Source of the DNA: an uncultured Collinsella sp.
GTDB lineage: Bacteria; Actinomycetota; Coriobacteriia; Coriobacteriales; Coriobacteriaceae
Assembly: GCA_900752215.1 (NCBI GenBank)
Contig: CAADUO010000009.1
Span: 1-22,204, forward strand
Reading direction: 5' to 3'
DNA length: 22,204 bases
Shown piece by piece: positions 15,801 to 22,204 of this stretch. A model generated the notes under the pieces. The model saw only the letters and a list, made by a program, of their open reading frames with translations. It was not told the DNA's origin and did no database searches. Within the stretch, counting starts at the first letter, position 1; each line of letters begins with the position of its first letter. The translations under genes and the position numbers were made by a program.

Positions 15801-16624
15801 ACGGTCACATTCGCAGCAAGCTGGTCCTTAACGACAGGGGATGCGCTACCAGCCGTATAGGCAAACTCAATCTTCTGCCCCGGGGCGAGCTTAACGCTGC
15901 TCGCGCCAACCGAGGAAGACGCACCGTCGACGAACAGCTGCCAGAAGGCATGAGTCGTCGGATCGTAGGCAAGCGTGCGGCCATCGCTCGGGGATGTGAT
16001 GCTTTCGAGGTAGAAACCGTATGCCGTGTTCGGTTCGTACTTCGCCTTGAAGCCCGTCTTCTCCTGCAGCTTAATGAAGGCATCCGCAGCCGTCGCGCCC
16101 TCGTCGAGCTTGAGCTGCGTAGGTGCCACCCAGGTCTGAGCCTTGCCGTCGGCATCGGTGCCGATAATCGAGAACGAGACCTCGACTTGCTTCTTGGCGA
16201 CATCGCCGGTTTCTGTCGGGTTCTCTGTCTGGACGGCAGCCGCGGCGGCAGATCCTGCTTGGCCAGCGGATGCCGTCGAAGTCTGCTCGCTCGTGGCAGG
16301 GCTCTCCCCCATCGCCGAGCCTTCGTCGCCAGTTGCTGCCTCTGTTGTGACGGCACTAGCCGCAGGCGCGCTCTCGGAATCCGAAACCTCAGTGCCGCTC
16401 TGCTCAGCGGCACCGCCCGCAAGCGCTGCGTCCTCGCCCGGCGTCGCAGCCTGAGCCACAGCCTCGGCAATGCCCTCGGCGCCCTCGGCCCACAGCTGAG
16501 CCGGCGTGGTGCCAAAGGCCATCGCGAAGGCCAGGAATGCCACCAGGCCGCGCTTTGCTATGCCGCGTGCAATCGCGCCACGGCGATGCGAGACGCGCTG
16601 GCGCTCGTCCTCAAACATATCCAT
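12845..16624 (-). CDS. Large surface protein: four DUF4430 domains, beta-propeller, InlB repeat, C-terminal anchor
   Basis: A 1259-residue exported protein. It has a long basic N-region and a hydrophobic signal core at about 26-37, with cleavage likely near LWAEG. A Thr/Ser/Ala linker precedes four DUF4430 domains (about 145-259, 270-373, 383-488 and 499-608), each with an aromatic hallmark such as FWQLFVDG, YWQLFING, YWKFYVNG or YWHLYING. Next come a PQQ-type beta-propeller (about 653-1039), an InlB/Listeria-Bacteroides repeat (1040-1109, GYTFGGWFTDEACTQAYDF), a Gly-rich then Lys/Asp/Ser-rich stalk, and ETGTN followed by a membrane helix and KRR. The ATG at 16624 has AGGAG four bases upstream; an in-frame ATG at 16705 would add 27 residues but includes AGT-AGG-AGA codons that look like the ribosome site itself. 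A cobalamin riboswitch precedes it, so corrinoid binding is the leading idea. Confidence 0.92.
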   Translation of the reverse strand: MDMFEDERQRVSHRRGAIARGIAKRGLVAFLAFAMAFGTTPAQLWAEGAEGIAEAVAQAATPGEDAALAGGAAEQSGTEVSDSESAPAASAVTTEAATGDEGSAMGESPATSEQTSTASAGQAGSAAAAAVQTENPTETGDVAKKQVEVSFSIIGTDADGKAQTWVAPTQLKLDEGATAADAFIKLQEKTGFKAKYEPNTAYGFYLESITSPSDGRTLAYDPTTHAFWQLFVDGASSSVGASSVKLAPGQKIEFAYTAGSASPVVKDQLAANVTVIGRDAQGKTQTWVDNAQYVVTSGSSALDLTKVALEANGIDAVAAGSFILSLKYNGVELGTPLDYSTYWQLFINGKSSDYTADNVTIHAGDTVTWFYGSWGDKLPSDSVHASVQVLGKDKDGKQQVWASTGQTSLKSGSTAKDLLEQTGLTLDASEESWGWFLNGITSPFDSKSYGWDAATKSYWKFYVNGKFADVGAGAYKLQEGDAVTFMYAGDSDALPGQVLGSVDVIGPDVNGNNTRWGSASNVSLPEGSTAQNLIEAVLKSKGVAYNGSQSGEYWFLNSITSPFDHKPYGWDGATKKYWHLYINGETSSLCANQVTLKSDDKVTFAFTTDKSPMPDPDKIVVDPSATTPDWDAEWAGYGNSGNGSTVTDAKTPAQAAGLKWAFDWKAESGQQYANCSEPVIANGFVYIATENELIKIDSSTGKKVTSAPLASKVSYTSRPIYTNGLIIVPLNGGAVQAITADKLICKWLTPGLTDLTQSSCTVVSDGEYVYVGSVDISYDENYNATYGNGSFARIKIATGEVSWQNIDPTEGYYWTGAALTDKYAIVPTSAGTLKCIDKTTGDVVSTMELGAVANADCIADPSNGSTFYQMTHDGKLHVISLSAKGVLSAQKTVDLGLTNNLSAPAVFGDNLIVGGQTATGSALVLYNLKTGKTTMVAAADGKALPAGLNGIAATPLVSVQGGKTYVYFTVNSADSKDYVNYSAGGGVYRYTLGDAEATQIYDAAGHYQYCDSPVIADASGNLYYINDSGTLFKLGAVESWTVAFNSNGGSACDTKFVATADGKLVKPADPTRDGYTFGGWFTDEACTQAYDFSTPVTADLTLYAKWTKNAVNPGGNGGSGSNGGNGGAGNGSGAGAGTGTGSGSGTKGQQTGGAVAPGHKPMTKTTVSTKTETKDNKSNKKDSDKSDKKDEKKSDKKSDKKDSESDKKSDTGAASTTTAKKPSSASEQETGTNPLAIVGVAAGVIGLAIVGVFVFTKRR
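14801..16192 (-). repeat. Four tandem DUF4430 coding repeats
   Basis: Four diverged repeats of about 310-345 bases lie at roughly 15848-16192, 15506-15817, 15161-15478 and 14801-15130. Copies three and four are the most alike, sharing ITSPFD-K-YGWD-ATK-YW in protein and close DNA identity around 14885-14960 and 15230-15320. This points to a more recent duplication of that unit. Confidence 0.8.
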
Positions 16625-16766
16625 TTGTCTCCTACTGTCTGCACTTGGAGCGTTGCCTTGAGGCTGCCCCACGTCATCGCGCATGTTACGCTCGAGTTCC
16701 CCCATCGGGGCCCCCTTCCCTCCAGAGCCCTATGCACACCGGCGGCATATGCCGCAGCCGCATGCA

Positions 16767-16939
16767 AGATGGGAGGCGATCCGACTTAACCTTAACGGCT
16801 CAGGCGCGTCGTCCGATCTGCGACGCAAACATCCCGAGCCAAGAGGAATTACGGTTACTGGTACAGCCGGGGACTTGCACCCCGATTCTCCCAAACGCGC
16901 AGGAAAACCGCGCGTTCGTGCGTCTCCGCACCACCATCT
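16767..16939 (-). ncRNA. Cobalamin riboswitch
   Basis: On the minus strand the RNA carries the cobalamin aptamer core: GGGTGCAAGTCCCC (16882-16869) followed directly by GGCTGTACCAGTAACCG (16868-16852), then a B12 box AGTCGGATCGCC (16786-16775). The ends close as a P1 stem, AGATGG (16939-16934) with CCATCT (16772-16767). An internal AACGCGC/GCGCGTT stem fits the peripheral P3 region. The start codon of the DUF4430 gene lies 142 bases downstream. No terminator with a U run is seen in between, so control is more likely at translation. GCGGCATATGCCGC and GC-rich pairing around 16705-16760 could form the switch. Confidence 0.88.
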
Positions 16940-16948
16940 AGGCCATCG

Positions 16949-16977
16949 ATTATTACCGTCAAAATGGTATCACGCAA
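16949..16977 (-). promoter_or_regulatory. Promoter of the riboswitch-DUF4430 operon
   Basis: On the minus strand TTGCGT (16977-16972) and AATAAT (16954-16949) are 17 bases apart. Transcription would start near 16942, just before the riboswitch P1 stem at 16939. The fit to the aptamer boundary supports it. Confidence 0.5.
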
Positions 16978-17003
16978 AAGGGCCCCGCACACAGGCGAAG
17001 CCC
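16976..17003 (-). terminator. Terminator of the phasin-like/UbiB operon
   Basis: On the minus strand GGGCTTCG pairs with CGGGGCCC (eight pairs, two G-U) around an 8-nt loop, followed by TTTT. It lies 52 bases after the UbiB stop, and its T run overlaps the -35 box of the next operon. Confidence 0.65.
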
Positions 17004-17054
17004 AAGGTAAAAGCTATTGTTTGCGATAGGAAAATGCGGTGACGGTCGCAGCCT

Positions 17055-18818
17055 CTAGTGCTTGCCGCCGTGACTGTTGAGCCAGATATTGCGGCCCAGC
17101 ATAAGCGCCAGCACCAGCGCGCTCACGTAGCCAAAGAAGCCGATGACCGGAATGCCGAGGACAACCGGCTCGATGCGCGCGTAGTACACCACCGACGAAC
17201 CGATAAACAGGCCAGCGATAACGATAGCCATCGACATACGGTCGATAATTCCGCCCAGCTGTCGCAGCGCCTTATCGCTGCTCATGATCTGCGTGTTCAC
17301 CTTAAGCTGGCCGCGCGTGAGCATGCGCGAAGCCAAGCCCAGATACTCGGCCGCCTCGAGCGAGCCTTTTGCCGCGCGATAGCTGCTCGCGGCAAGATCG
17401 CGTCCCATATCACGCACGCGCGCATAGGTGCTTTTTTCGTTTTTGATGTGCGTCTGGATGATCTGGATCATGTTGACGTTGGGCATATACTCGGTCAGCA
17501 AACCCTCGAGCGTCACCATGCCGCGGGCGAACATCGTCACCACGCTCGGCAGCTCAACATCGTTTTTGCGCGCCAGGTTTAGCAGCGAGGTCAAAAACTC
17601 GCCGATATCCAGATCTTTAAGGTCAAGACCCGCAAAGTCGGCGACGATAAAGTCCAAGTCGGACAAAAAGGCCGAATGATCGAGCTCGGCCGAGTCGCCA
17701 CGCGTCACGGCGAAGCGCATGAGCGAATCCTTGAGCTTGGGCACGTCACCCTCGGCCACGGCGAAAATCATGTCCTTAACGATGCCACGATCGTGGCTCG
17801 ACATGCGTCCGACCATGCCCAAGTCGATAAAGTAAACGATGCCGTCCTTGAGAATGATGTTTCCCGCATGCGGGTCGGCATGGAAAAAGCCGTCGTCGAG
17901 CACCTGCGTCGAGTAGTCCTCGACAATCGCGGCACCGATCTTTTCCAAGTCATAACCCTCGGCCACCAAGCGTTCAGGATCGGCGATCGAAATGCCGTCG
18001 ACGTAGTCCATAACCACCACGTGCTCGGTGCACAGGTCCAGATAGGATTTAGGGCACGTCACGCCATGAACACTCTTATGGAACTCGTAGAAGTCGTTGA
18101 GGTTTTTGGCCTCGGCCAAAAAGTTGGTCTCCTCGCGAAACGAGGTCCACAACTCCTCGACTACGCCGTGCAGGTCAACGAATTGATCGGTGTTGACAAA
18201 CTTGGAAACGATGCGCACCACCGAGCGAATGATATCGATGTCCTGCGCCATAACCTGCTGCGCACCGGGGCGCTGCACCTTGACGGCCACGTCCTCGCCC
18301 GTCACCAGACGAGCGCGGTGCACCTGCGCGAGCGATGCGCTACCAAGCGGATTGGGGTCGATCGCATCGAACATCTCCCCCAGGCGCAGGCCGTATTCTT
18401 CTTCCAGACAACTGAGTACGACCTCGTACGGCACAGGCTCCACGTCGGAGCGCAGACGACGCAGCTCGTCGCAAAAGCGTTGCGGCAGAATCTCGGACCG
18501 GTTGGCCAGAATCTGCCCCATCTTGACGAACATGGGGCCGAGTTCCTCGAGCAGGCGGCGCAAACGAACCGGCGTGAGGTTATCCCACACGCGGTACTTT
18601 TTGACCAGGCGAACAATCTGCCCGATGCGTTCGCGACGACCCGCCGGCGTGAGCTGGTATTCCTCGTCCGGCGCCATCGCGTCGGGCTCCTCGGGCACCA
18701 TATCGACAGCGCGAGGCTTCTTGCGAGCGCCCGAGACGGCAGCGTCGACCTCATCGACAACCGCCGCCTCGTCACCCAGAGGATCTAGATTGTTGTAATC
18801 GGTGGTGGAATCTGCCAT
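17055..18818 (-). CDS. ABC1/UbiB (AarF) family atypical protein kinase
   Basis: A 587-residue member of the UbiB/ADCK family, membrane-associated atypical kinases/ATPases that support isoprenoid-lipid and quinone metabolism. The hallmarks are complete: KMGQ at residues 99-102 (the KxGQ motif), the Ala-rich loop GSASLAQVHRA at 159-169, AVKVQRP with Lys180, EETNFLAEAKNL at 229-240, HADPHAGN at 313-320 and FIDLGMVG at 330-337 (the DFG equivalent). Two C-terminal membrane helices lie around 530-580. The first 55 residues are acidic and poorly conserved. The start lies eight bases after the stop of the phasin-like gene, and the ribosome site is weak, so translation is probably coupled. The actual substrate lipid is not indicated. 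Confidence 0.92.
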   Translation of the reverse strand: MADSTTDYNNLDPLGDEAAVVDEVDAAVSGARKKPRAVDMVPEEPDAMAPDEEYQLTPAGRRERIGQIVRLVKKYRVWDNLTPVRLRRLLEELGPMFVKMGQILANRSEILPQRFCDELRRLRSDVEPVPYEVVLSCLEEEYGLRLGEMFDAIDPNPLGSASLAQVHRARLVTGEDVAVKVQRPGAQQVMAQDIDIIRSVVRIVSKFVNTDQFVDLHGVVEELWTSFREETNFLAEAKNLNDFYEFHKSVHGVTCPKSYLDLCTEHVVVMDYVDGISIADPERLVAEGYDLEKIGAAIVEDYSTQVLDDGFFHADPHAGNIILKDGIVYFIDLGMVGRMSSHDRGIVKDMIFAVAEGDVPKLKDSLMRFAVTRGDSAELDHSAFLSDLDFIVADFAGLDLKDLDIGEFLTSLLNLARKNDVELPSVVTMFARGMVTLEGLLTEYMPNVNMIQIIQTHIKNEKSTYARVRDMGRDLAASSYRAAKGSLEAAEYLGLASRMLTRGQLKVNTQIMSSDKALRQLGGIIDRMSMAIVIAGLFIGSSVVYYARIEPVVLGIPVIGFFGYVSALVLALMLGRNIWLNSHGGKH

Positions 18819-18826
18819 CTGCGCTG

Positions 18827-19243
18827 CTACTCGGCCTCTTCGGTGTCCTTCGCATCGTCGGGCTCAACGGACTCGACGGGCACCGAGGTCACGTTGTCCT
18901 CGACCGAATCGACGATATCGCGCACATGGGCCAGGAAGGCCGTGCGCTCGGGAGCGGTCATAACGCGGACGCGAGCCAGAATGAGCTCGTCGAGCACGCG
19001 CTGGGCCGCAGTCTCGCCCTGCACGCCCAAGCGCTCGGTCAGATCGGAGATGGTACCGCCAGCCTGCTCGAACATGTCGGACACACTGCGGGCGATATCG
19101 GGGGTGGCGGTGTCCTTGCGGACCTGCTCGCCCTTGGTACTGAGGTCGTCGAGAACCTTCTTGCTGCCCTCGACGGCAACGGCGGCAGCGCCAAAGCCAA
19201 CGTTGATGGCGCCGTTAACAAGCTGATCGAGTTTCATAACCAT
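18827..19243 (-). CDS. Phasin-like helical protein coupled to UbiB
   Basis: A 138-residue, mostly helical protein. Residues 8-40 (a Gly/Ala-rich hydrophobic helix followed by KKVLDDLSTKGEQ) look like the N-terminal part of phasin-like or polyhydroxyalkanoate-granule-associated proteins. Residues 66-112 form a second helical region, and the tail (113-138) is strongly acidic. The ATG at 19243 has GGAG six bases upstream; an in-frame TTG at 19255 overlaps that site and is rejected. Linkage to UbiB is tight (eight-base gap). A role as a lipid-surface or membrane partner of the kinase is inference; no polyhydroxyalkanoate synthase is near. Confidence 0.75.
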   Translation of the reverse strand: MVMKLDQLVNGAINVGFGAAAVAVEGSKKVLDDLSTKGEQVRKDTATPDIARSVSDMFEQAGGTISDLTERLGVQGETAAQRVLDELILARVRVMTAPERTAFLAHVRDIVDSVEDNVTSVPVESVEPDDAKDTEEAE

Positions 19244-19342
19244 GGTTGTCTCCAATCACAAACAACTGCATTGGCGTTCTTGTACCCAAGATTGAGTGAA
19301 AGCGACAAAGCGTTTTAGCGCTATTCGATCGACGGGAAATCC

Positions 19343-20866
19343 CTACCTCACGTTGTCGTTCATCGCGAAAGAGTTCTTCATGGCGCAGCTCGTGGTGTAG
19401 AGCACCTTGCCCAGCAGGGCATCGGTCTCCACGCGAACACGCTCGGCAAAGGCCTCGTTGGCGCGGGCAAGCTCGGCAGGCACCTCGGCCTCAGGCAGAG
19501 CGGCTACGGCAGCGTCGACGTCATGGATCTGCTTGTGGCCCATGCCACCGACCTTCTCCTGATAATCCTCGACCGCGCGACCGCACTCATGGAAGCGGAC
19601 GTCAGCCAGCGCGCCGATCAGGCGGTTGGCCCAGTAGAAGTTTTCGGACGTCACGCGAGCCTGCGTGTCGGCATAGTACTCGGGCATGGTCTCGACGTTG
19701 GCGTACAGCGGGACCAGCGCGTTAAACGAGTTGGAGCCAAAGGCCATCCACTGCACGGCGCGGAAGGCCGGCTGCGCATAGGGACGCAGCTGCAACACGG
19801 CAAGCTGGCTGTTGCGATTGATGCCGATGGGGCGATAGGCGCCACGCGTAGCGGGCGTGCCCTTGCTGCCGTAGCAGTCGTACTCCGTGCCCTGGTAGTG
19901 GCTCGAAAGCACGTACTTGATGTCCTCGATGGTCACCTTGCGCTCGGGCACGCGGCTCCAGGGGATGTCGTCGCTCTCGGGCGTGTAGTCGGCCTCGGGA
20001 CCATCCCACACGTCGCTGGGGTTGAGGCAGCGCTGCATGTACCAGGCGCGCGGCGTGTTGTAGACATGGTCGCTGTCGCTGTGCGAGCCAAAGGCCTCGC
20101 GCGGGTTAAAGACCGTCGCCGGACCGTCGCCCTCAACGCCCAGCGTCAGGTCCAGATGCCACTCGGCCATCCAGGCGCGCAGGTCGGCGGAGCACATGTG
20201 GTCGGCCTGGGCGCCCTCAGCGTCATCCAGGTCAAAGCTGTCGATACCCAGCTGGTTGGGCATGGTCACATAGGCGTCGTCAGGCACGCGCTTGGCAATC
20301 CAGTGGTGGCCGCCGATGGTCTCGAGCCACCAGATCTCGTCCACGTCGCTAAAGGCGATGCCGTTGTTCTCGTAGGTGCCGTAGCGCTCGAGCAGGTCAC
20401 CCAGAATGCGTACGCCGTCGCGGGCGGACTTGGCGTACGGCAGAACCAGGGTCACCATGTCCTCCTCGCCCAAGCCACCGGACTGTGCCGGAACATATCC
20501 GTCCTCGCCCTCGTTGCCCTTGGCGGGCACATAGTCCACGAGCGGATCGGCACCGCGGACGCGCTCGTTGGTGGTGAGCGTCTCGGTTGCGGACATGCCA
20601 ACATTGAGCTCGTTGAAACCCGCCTCGGCCCAAATGCCGTGACCGGGAATAACATCGGGGACGCTCGTGTAGCGCATGGGATTATCGGGCAGTTCAACGG
20701 TCAGGTGACTCAGGACGCTCGTGTAGACGCGCGGCTGCTCGTCGGGATGCACCACGCGCATACGCTTGGGCTCAAACACCCCGTTGGACGAGTCCTCGTT
20801 ACGCGCGACCAGGGTCGACCCGTCGTAGCTCGCGTTCTTACCAACCAAAATCGTTGTGCACGGCAT
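19343..20866 (-). CDS. C69 family dipeptidase (PepD type)
   Basis: An Ntn-hydrolase dipeptidase that cuts a wide range of dipeptides. The 507-residue protein begins M-P-C, which puts Cys3 in place as the catalytic nucleophile after removal of the first residues; it continues TTILVGKNASYDGSTLVARNEDS in the family manner. Later blocks include FNELNVGMSATET, the WWLETIGGHHWIAKRVPDD strand pair and CYGSKGTPATRGAYRPIGI. The ATG at 20866 has AAGGAGG six bases upstream; the ATG at 20872 abuts that site and is rejected. No signal peptide is seen, so it is probably cytosolic. It lies 112 bases after folD on the same strand and is likely transcribed separately. Confidence 0.93.
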   Translation of the reverse strand: MPCTTILVGKNASYDGSTLVARNEDSSNGVFEPKRMRVVHPDEQPRVYTSVLSHLTVELPDNPMRYTSVPDVIPGHGIWAEAGFNELNVGMSATETLTTNERVRGADPLVDYVPAKGNEGEDGYVPAQSGGLGEEDMVTLVLPYAKSARDGVRILGDLLERYGTYENNGIAFSDVDEIWWLETIGGHHWIAKRVPDDAYVTMPNQLGIDSFDLDDAEGAQADHMCSADLRAWMAEWHLDLTLGVEGDGPATVFNPREAFGSHSDSDHVYNTPRAWYMQRCLNPSDVWDGPEADYTPESDDIPWSRVPERKVTIEDIKYVLSSHYQGTEYDCYGSKGTPATRGAYRPIGINRNSQLAVLQLRPYAQPAFRAVQWMAFGSNSFNALVPLYANVETMPEYYADTQARVTSENFYWANRLIGALADVRFHECGRAVEDYQEKVGGMGHKQIHDVDAAVAALPEAEVPAELARANEAFAERVRVETDALLGKVLYTTSCAMKNSFAMNDNVR

Positions 20867-20937
20867 GTGCATCCTCCTTGAGCGAAGAAATCAAACGGCA
20901 ACAGTGTATCGCTTCGGCGCAAAAAGGGCGAAATCAC

Positions 20938-20967
20938 AACCCCTCAGAACCCCTCGGGACCCCTGTG
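20938..20967. repeat. Three tandem 10-bp repeats between folD and the dipeptidase gene
   Basis: AACCCCTCAG, AACCCCTCGG and GACCCCTGTG lie head to tail. On the minus strand this gives three G4 runs with regular 6-nt spacers. A fourth run is absent, so a four-tract quadruplex is not shown. The run CCCTTTTT just downstream on the minus strand could pair with GGGG as a weak terminator for folD. Confidence 0.6.
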
Positions 20968-20978
20968 TGCAAAAACGC

Positions 20979-21833
20979 CTATTTCGATGCGCGCTCGGCC
21001 GCTTCGATCACGTGTTTGGCGAGAATCGCCGTTGTCACGGCGCCCACGCCGCCCGGCACGGGGGTGATGGCACCAACAACCGGCTCCGCGGCAACAAAAT
21101 CGACGTCACCCACCAGCTTGCCAGCGGCCTCGTCCCAATTAATGCCAACATCGATGATCGTCTGGCCCTCGCGAACCGCGTCCACACCAATCGTACGCGC
21201 GCGTCCAACTGCGGCAACCACAATGTCGGCAGCACGGCACTCGGCAGCAAGGTCGCGCGTATGCGTATGGCACGTCGTCACGGTCGCATTGCGCGCCGTA
21301 AGCATGGCGGCAACGGAACGCCCGATCACCAGCGACCGACCAACGACCGCGACCTTGGCCCCATCCAGCTCAACACTGTAATGGTCCAGCAACGCCAACA
21401 CGGCCTCGGCCGTGCAGGGAGCAAAGCCCTCGCCACGACCCGAAAGCGTGGTAAGCAGCGAGGCCGGCGTCATGGAGTCAACATCCTTGGCGGGATCGAG
21501 CGCCGCGGCAACCGCATCCTCGTCAAGTCCAGCGGGCAGCGGGCGAAACACTAGGCAGCCATGAACAGCGGGGTTGGCATTGATGTCCTTAATTGCCGCC
21601 AGCAGTTCATCCTGCGAAACATCGGCAGGAAGCAAAACGCGGCGAGCCTCAATGCCAACCTTCTCGCAGCGCTTGAGGGCACCGCGCTCGTAGGACAGGT
21701 CGTCCTCGCGCTCGCCCACACGAACAATGGCCAGCGTCGGCACAACGCCGCGTTCGCGCAAAGCAACGCAGCGAGCAACGAGCTCCTCGGTCAAAGCACG
21801 GGCAACGGGAGCACCCTTAAGCAGCTCGGCCAT
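20979..21833 (-). CDS. folD: Methylene-THF dehydrogenase (FolD family) lacking cyclohydrolase residues
   Basis: FolD normally oxidises 5,10-methylene-THF and then hydrolyses methenyl-THF to 10-formyl-THF. This 284-residue protein has the FolD framework: VGEREDDLSYERGALKR at residues 39-55, KDVDSMTP, APCTAEAV, the Rossmann VVGRSLVIGRSVA, IIDVGIN, and ITPVPGGVGAVTTAIL near the end. Compared without gaps to E. coli FolD, catalytic Lys54 is Ala52 here, and the LVQLPLP glutamine is Phe96 (LVFRPLP); the aspartate of DVD is kept. Lys and Gln are needed for the cyclohydrolase step, so the enzyme may be dehydrogenase only. It starts two bases after the fchA stop, with AGAGGGG six bases before the ATG at 21833, so the genes are coupled. 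Confidence 0.93.
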   Translation of the reverse strand: MAELLKGAPVARALTEELVARCVALRERGVVPTLAIVRVGEREDDLSYERGALKRCEKVGIEARRVLLPADVSQDELLAAIKDINANPAVHGCLVFRPLPAGLDEDAVAAALDPAKDVDSMTPASLLTTLSGRGEGFAPCTAEAVLALLDHYSVELDGAKVAVVGRSLVIGRSVAAMLTARNATVTTCHTHTRDLAAECRAADIVVAAVGRARTIGVDAVREGQTIIDVGINWDEAAGKLVGDVDFVAAEPVVGAITPVPGGVGAVTTAILAKHVIEAAERASK

Positions 21834-21835
21834 GG

Positions 21836-22204
21836 CTATCCCCTCTTCCTGGCTGCATCGGCGGCGCGGCGCGCCAGCGCATCGGCGCGCGGCAACCATG
21901 TGTCGAGCAACTCATCACACGCCGCCTCGAGCTCCTCGGCACGCACCCGGTCTTTCATAGATGTGGTGTTGGCAAAGAGCGTCAGGCTCGCGCCCTGCAT
22001 GGCGGCGCGGCAGAACACAGCGCCGCATGCCACGTCGGACAGCAGCTGACGCGAACCCTTGTCGGCCATGTCCTCGAGCAGCGCCAGCGCACGCCCGCAG
22101 GCATCCATAATGCGATACGGCGGCATAGCGGCCACATGCAGCGCATCCTGAATCGCGGTCGCTCGAGCCGGATCGTCACGCGGAATACCGTACGCCGCGG
22201 ACAC
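21836..22204 (-). CDS. fchA: Cyclodeaminase/cyclohydrolase FchA (FTCD_C), 3' part
   Basis: The last 122 codons of a gene cut by the window edge; the GTG at the very edge is an internal codon, not a start. It matches the all-helical formiminotetrahydrofolate cyclodeaminase family, known in anaerobes as FchA, a methenyl-THF cyclohydrolase. Typical blocks are MPPYRIMDACGRALALLEDM, SDVACGAVFCRAAMQGASL and FANTTSMKD. The family is about 200 residues, so roughly 80 N-terminal residues lie outside. Its stop is two bases before the folD start. FchA could supply the cyclohydrolase activity that the neighbouring FolD variant seems to lack. A true formimino cyclodeaminase from histidine breakdown is the alternative. 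Confidence 0.88.
   Translation of the reverse strand: MSAAYGIPRDDPARATAIQDALHVAAMPPYRIMDACGRALALLEDMADKGSRQLLSDVACGAVFCRAAMQGASLTLFANTTSMKDRVRAEELEAACDELLDTWLPRADALARRAADAARKRG

Noticed and set aside
12656..16789. Very long plus-strand open frames (736 and 633 residues) opposite the DUF4430 genes
   Set aside because: They mirror the codon bias of the real minus-strand genes, have no ribosome sites, no domain I can recognise, and Arg/Ala-rich composition typical of antisense frames in GC-rich DNA.
16980..17050. Search for a tRNA gene between the riboswitch and the UbiB gene
   Set aside because: The folded sequence at 16976-17003 is a terminator hairpin; no cloverleaf arms or TTCAA-type T loop were found, and the TGCAAGTCCCC stretch nearby belongs to the cobalamin aptamer.
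19523..20881. 452-residue plus-strand frame opposite the dipeptidase gene
   Set aside because: Antisense shadow; the C69 signatures and AAGGAGG site are on the minus strand.

Overview
The window reads as chromosomal DNA of a GC-rich, Gram-positive gut anaerobe, most likely a Coriobacteriia member of the Collinsella type. That is an inference from gene families (class III fructose-1,6-bisphosphatase, DegV, C69 dipeptidase, FchA/FolD, large DUF4430 surface proteins), GTG/TTG-rich starts and strong AGGAG ribosome sites; no rRNA is present to prove it. No tRNA or rRNA gene, CRISPR array, insertion sequence or phage gene was seen. Sixteen protein genes from known or recognisable families and one small unlisted membrane protein fill the window.

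Layout. 1-2524, minus strand: queA, then a DUF3267 membrane zincin coupled to queH (two queuosine steps). 2657-5960, plus: a methionyl-tRNA-synthetase-like protein with an abnormal KMSKS loop, then an RsmF-type RNA m5C methyltransferase. 5985-6155, minus: a 56-residue single-pass membrane protein. 6347-7438, plus: a TIM-barrel-like protein of unknown function, closed by a long hairpin. 7545-8435, minus: DegV. 8756-11772, plus: fbp and two tandem GtrA membrane proteins with several structured intergenic elements and a textbook terminator at the end.

11873-16977, minus, is the most remarkable part: a cobalamin riboswitch followed by two genes for cell-surface proteins built of DUF4430 (transcobalamin-like C-terminal) domains. 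The first carries four such domains, a PQQ-type beta-propeller, an InlB-type repeat and a C-terminal anchor; the second is an N-terminally anchored protein with one DUF4430 domain on a long stalk. A strong terminator ends the unit. The arrangement predicts a B12-responsive surface system for corrinoid capture, functionally comparable to the BtuG/BtuH idea in Bacteroides but built from different parts.

17055-19243, minus: a phasin-like helical protein coupled to an ABC1/UbiB atypical kinase. 19343-20866, minus: C69 dipeptidase. 20979-22204, minus: the 3' part of fchA directly coupled to a folD whose protein lacks the cyclohydrolase lysine and glutamine, suggesting that the two one-carbon activities are split between the neighbours.
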